64,000 bases of DNA from Mesorhizobium denitrificans. GTDB taxonomy: Bacteria > Pseudomonadota > Alphaproteobacteria > Rhizobiales > Rhizobiaceae. The notes beneath the pieces were generated by a model. The model worked only from the letters and a program-made list of their open reading frames with translations, had not been told where the DNA came from and did no database searches. How positions within the stretch are numbered: position 1 is the first letter of the stretch; each line of letters opens with the position of its first letter. Of the stretch, positions 61,969-64,000 are shown piece by piece. The stretch is from positions 310,001-374,000 of the forward strand of contig NZ_QURN01000001.1 in the NCBI RefSeq assembly GCF_003403035.1, written 5' to 3'. Made by a program: the position numbers and the translations under genes.

Positions 61969-63186
61969 ATGACCCTTTCGAGCAAGCGCATTTTACTCAT
62001 TATCGGCGGCGGCATCGCGGCCTACAAAACGCTTGATCTCATTCGCCGCCTGCGTGAACGCGGCGCGGCTGTTCGCTGCGTGATGACCACCGCTGCGCAG
62101 GAATTTATCACGCCACTTTCTGTCGGCGCGCTTTCCGCCGACCACGTATTCACAAACCTATTTGAACGGCAGGATGAGCAGGATGTCGGCCATATCCGTC
62201 TCGCGCGGGAATGCGACCTGATCGTCGTCGCGCCTGCGACTGCGGACCTCATGGCGAAGCTCGCAAACGGCCATGCCAATGATCTGGCTTCCACGGTGCT
62301 TTTGGCGACGAACAGGCCGGTGCTTTTCGCGCCTGCCATGAACCCGAAAATGTGGGCACATCCCGCCACCCGTCGCAACCGCAAGGCGCTCGAACAGGAT
62401 GGCATGCACTTTGTCGGTCCTGCGCGCGGCGAAATGGCCGAAAGCGGCGAGTCCGGCGAAGGGCGGATGTCCGAGCCGCTGGAAATCGTCGCGGCTATTG
62501 AGGCTTTGCTTGCCCCGAAGGCCGGGCCGCTGACGGGCCGCCGCATCATCGTCACCTCAGGACCGACGCATGAACCAATTGATCCGGTGCGGTACATCGC
62601 TAACCGCTCGTCGGGCAAGCAGGGTCACGCCCTTGCGGGTGCGCTGGCGAGGCTTGGAGCAGACGTACATCTCGTGTCCGGCCCCGTCACCATTCCTGAC
62701 CCGCAAGGCGTGAAAACGCTGCACGTCGAGACCGCGCGGGAAATGCAAGCTGCGGTCGAAAGCCTGCTTCCGGCTGATGCAGCGATTTTCGTCGCTGCTG
62801 TTGCGGATTGGCGAACCGAAAGCGAAGCCGGTCAGAAGATCAAAAAGATTGCGGGGGAAGGGCCACCCGCGCTCCAGATGGTCGAAAATCCTGACATTCT
62901 CGCGGGCGTGGGTCATCATAAAAAACGGCCATATCTGGTTGTCGGCTTTGCTGCGGAAACACGCGAAGTCGAGCAGAACGCTACATTTAAGCTGAAGAAG
63001 AAGGGCGCAGATTTCATCGTTGCCAATGATGTAAGCCACGAGGGCGGCGTCATGGGTGGTGATCGCAACCGTGTCGCGATCGTCTCGAAAGACGGTATTG
63101 ACCGTTGGCCCGATCTTACCAAGGAAGAAACCGCCGAGCGTCTGGCAAACTTGATCGCCGAGCGTTTGCGCACCGTTACCGTCTGA
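61969..63186 (+). CDS. coaBC: Bifunctional phosphopantothenoylcysteine decarboxylase/phosphopantothenate-cysteine ligase
   Basis: Coenzyme A synthesis, two steps in one protein of 405 aa. N-terminal CoaC flavoprotein: RILLIIGGGIAAYKTLDLIR, APATADLMAKLANGHANDLA, FAPAMNPKMWAHPATRRN (PxMNxxMW). C-terminal CoaB ligase: IIVTSGPTHEPIDPVRYIAN, RSSGKQGHALAGALARLGAD, VGFAAETREVEQN, FIVANDVSHEGGVMGGDRNR. The flap reads GEMAESGESGEGRM, without the cysteine found in E. coli; I recall similar variants in other alphaproteobacteria. ATG 61,969. Confidence 0.95.
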   Translation: MTLSSKRILLIIGGGIAAYKTLDLIRRLRERGAAVRCVMTTAAQEFITPLSVGALSADHVFTNLFERQDEQDVGHIRLARECDLIVVAPATADLMAKLANGHANDLASTVLLATNRPVLFAPAMNPKMWAHPATRRNRKALEQDGMHFVGPARGEMAESGESGEGRMSEPLEIVAAIEALLAPKAGPLTGRRIIVTSGPTHEPIDPVRYIANRSSGKQGHALAGALARLGADVHLVSGPVTIPDPQGVKTLHVETAREMQAAVESLLPADAAIFVAAVADWRTESEAGQKIKKIAGEGPPALQMVENPDILAGVGHHKKRPYLVVGFAAETREVEQNATFKLKKKGADFIVANDVSHEGGVMGGDRNRVAIVSKDGIDRWPDLTKEETAERLANLIAERLRTVTV

Positions 63187-63310
63187 GCTTTTGAGGGGCA
63201 TCCTTGGTTCATCGTGTGGTGGCTGGAAAACCCAAGGGTGGCAATTCCGAAGGGGTTGACCTACATTGCTTTCATTGCAAGAAAGCCGCCGACGAGCGGA
63301 AAATATAGCT

Positions 63311-64000
63311 ATGAACAGTCTCGATCTCCCAGGGCGTCCACAGGATACCCGCATCGTGGTGGCGATGTCGGGCGGCGTAGATTCGTCCGTGGTTGCGGGC
63401 TTGTTGCACCGCGAAGGCTATGACGTGGTGGGTGTCACGCTGCAGCTTTACGATCATGGCGCTGCCGTACACCGCACCGGTTCGTGCTGTGCCGGTCAGG
63501 ACATTGCCGACGCGCAACGCGTGGCAGAGACTCTCGGCATCCCGCATTATGTGCTGAATTATGAAGCCCGTTTTCGTGAGGCGGTGATCGATCCTTTCGC
63601 GGAAAGCTACGTTTCGGGCGAAACGCCGATCCCTTGCGTGTCGTGCAACCAGACTGTGAAGTTTGCTGACTTGCTACAGACCGCACGCGACCTTGGCGCT
63701 GATGCGCTGGCCACCGGTCATTACATTCGCAGCAAGGCGAATGGCGCGCATCGCTCGCTGTATCGCCCTGTCGATACGGATCGCGACCAGAGCTATTTCC
63801 TGTTTGCGACCACGCAGGACCAGATCGACTATCTGCGTTTCCCGCTTGGCGGTCTGCCGAAGTCGGCAGTGCGCGAGATGGCCGAAGAAATGGGATTGGT
63901 TGTTGCGGCAAAGCCCGACAGTCAGGACATCTGCTTCGTCCCGCAAGGCAAGTATTACGACATCATCGCCAAGCTGCGACCGACTGCCGCAACGCCGGGC
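63311..64000 (+). CDS. mnmA: tRNA 2-thiouridine(34) synthase MnmA (3' end outside window)
   Basis: First 230 residues of tRNA-specific 2-thiouridylase, which thiolates U34 of Lys/Glu/Gln tRNAs. Seen: the PP-loop [52 protein letters not shown] (catalytic Cys), [62 protein letters not shown] 63,311 begins [20 protein letters not shown]-like stretch near 63,257 may be its promoter. Confidence 0.95.
   Translation, partial: MNSLDLPGRPQDTRIVVAMSGGVDSSVVAGLLHREGYDVVGVTLQLYDHGAAVHRTGSCCAGQDIADAQRVAETLGIPHYVLNYEARFREAVIDPFAESYVSGETPIPCVSCNQTVKFADLLQTARDLGADALATGHYIRSKANGAHRSLYRPVDTDRDQSYFLFATTQDQIDYLRFPLGGLPKSAVREMAEEMGLVVAAKPDSQDICFVPQGKYYDIIAKLRPTAATPG

Noticed and set aside
1-64000. CRISPR arrays, IS elements, rRNA genes
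   Set aside because: No regularly spaced repeats, no transposase domain other than the serine recombinase, and no rRNA sequence seen by reading.

Overview
The window looks like a chromosome segment of an alphaproteobacterium of the order Hyphomicrobiales. The right-hand core genes (ubiE-ubiB-coaBC and mnmA, whose N-terminus reads like the Brucella/Ochrobactrum protein) point to Brucellaceae; this is inference from remembered sequences, not a search. By eye, bases 1-49,056 are GC-richer than the core genes beyond 49.15 kb. The step coincides with a tRNA-Ser(GGA) whose 3' end forms the last codons of a serine recombinase gene. I read at least 30-49 kb, and possibly everything left of the tRNA, as integrated DNA.

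Region A (1-29.6 kb) is a large catabolic cluster. It holds a peptide-type ABC importer (partial), an OtnK/OtnC tetronate pair, three class III and one class IV aminotransferases, a split transketolase, a semialdehyde-type aldehyde dehydrogenase, a VOC protein, an SDR, and a fused TPP-dependent E1 dehydrogenase. A long operon follows: a TorT-like binding protein, a ribose-type ABC importer, ATP-dependent hydantoinase/lactamase HyuA/HyuB, and a DMT exporter. Four FCD-type GntR regulators are interspersed. AT-rich palindromes of two related types lie in front of most transcription units, so the cluster looks like one regulon. A plausible but unproven logic is import of a nitrogen-containing ring or acyl compound, ATP-driven ring opening, transamination, and oxidation of the aldehyde.

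Region B (29.8-42.3 kb) starts with a broken PIN-toxin gene and a clear promoter. An uninterrupted, mostly start/stop-overlapping defence-type operon follows: XRE (HigA-like) regulator, a 28-codon coupling ORF, SNF2 helicase with a C-terminal DUF3883-like domain, Septu-like PtuA ATPase and PtuB HNH nuclease, an ASCH-domain protein, a DUF1156 DNA methyltransferase and a DUF499 ATPase. A helicase-methylase-ATPase system with a complete Septu pair and an ASCH gene inserted in the middle is the most interesting object in the window.

Region C (42.4-49.1 kb) is a mobilisation/integration module: traD and traC, a Ti/RSF1010-type oriT, a TraA relaxase-helicase, an AlpA regulator, and a phd-vapC pair coupled to a large serine recombinase ending in tRNA-Ser. 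With no type IV secretion genes visible, it looks like an integrative mobilisable element carrying region B as cargo.

Region D (49.2-64 kb) is core chromosome: a small membrane protein, msrA, a BMP-type nucleoside ABC importer with slyX lying antisense, the salvage genes cdd-punA-deoA, a TIGR02281-type aspartic protease, upp, ubiE, ubiB, coaBC, and the start of mnmA.
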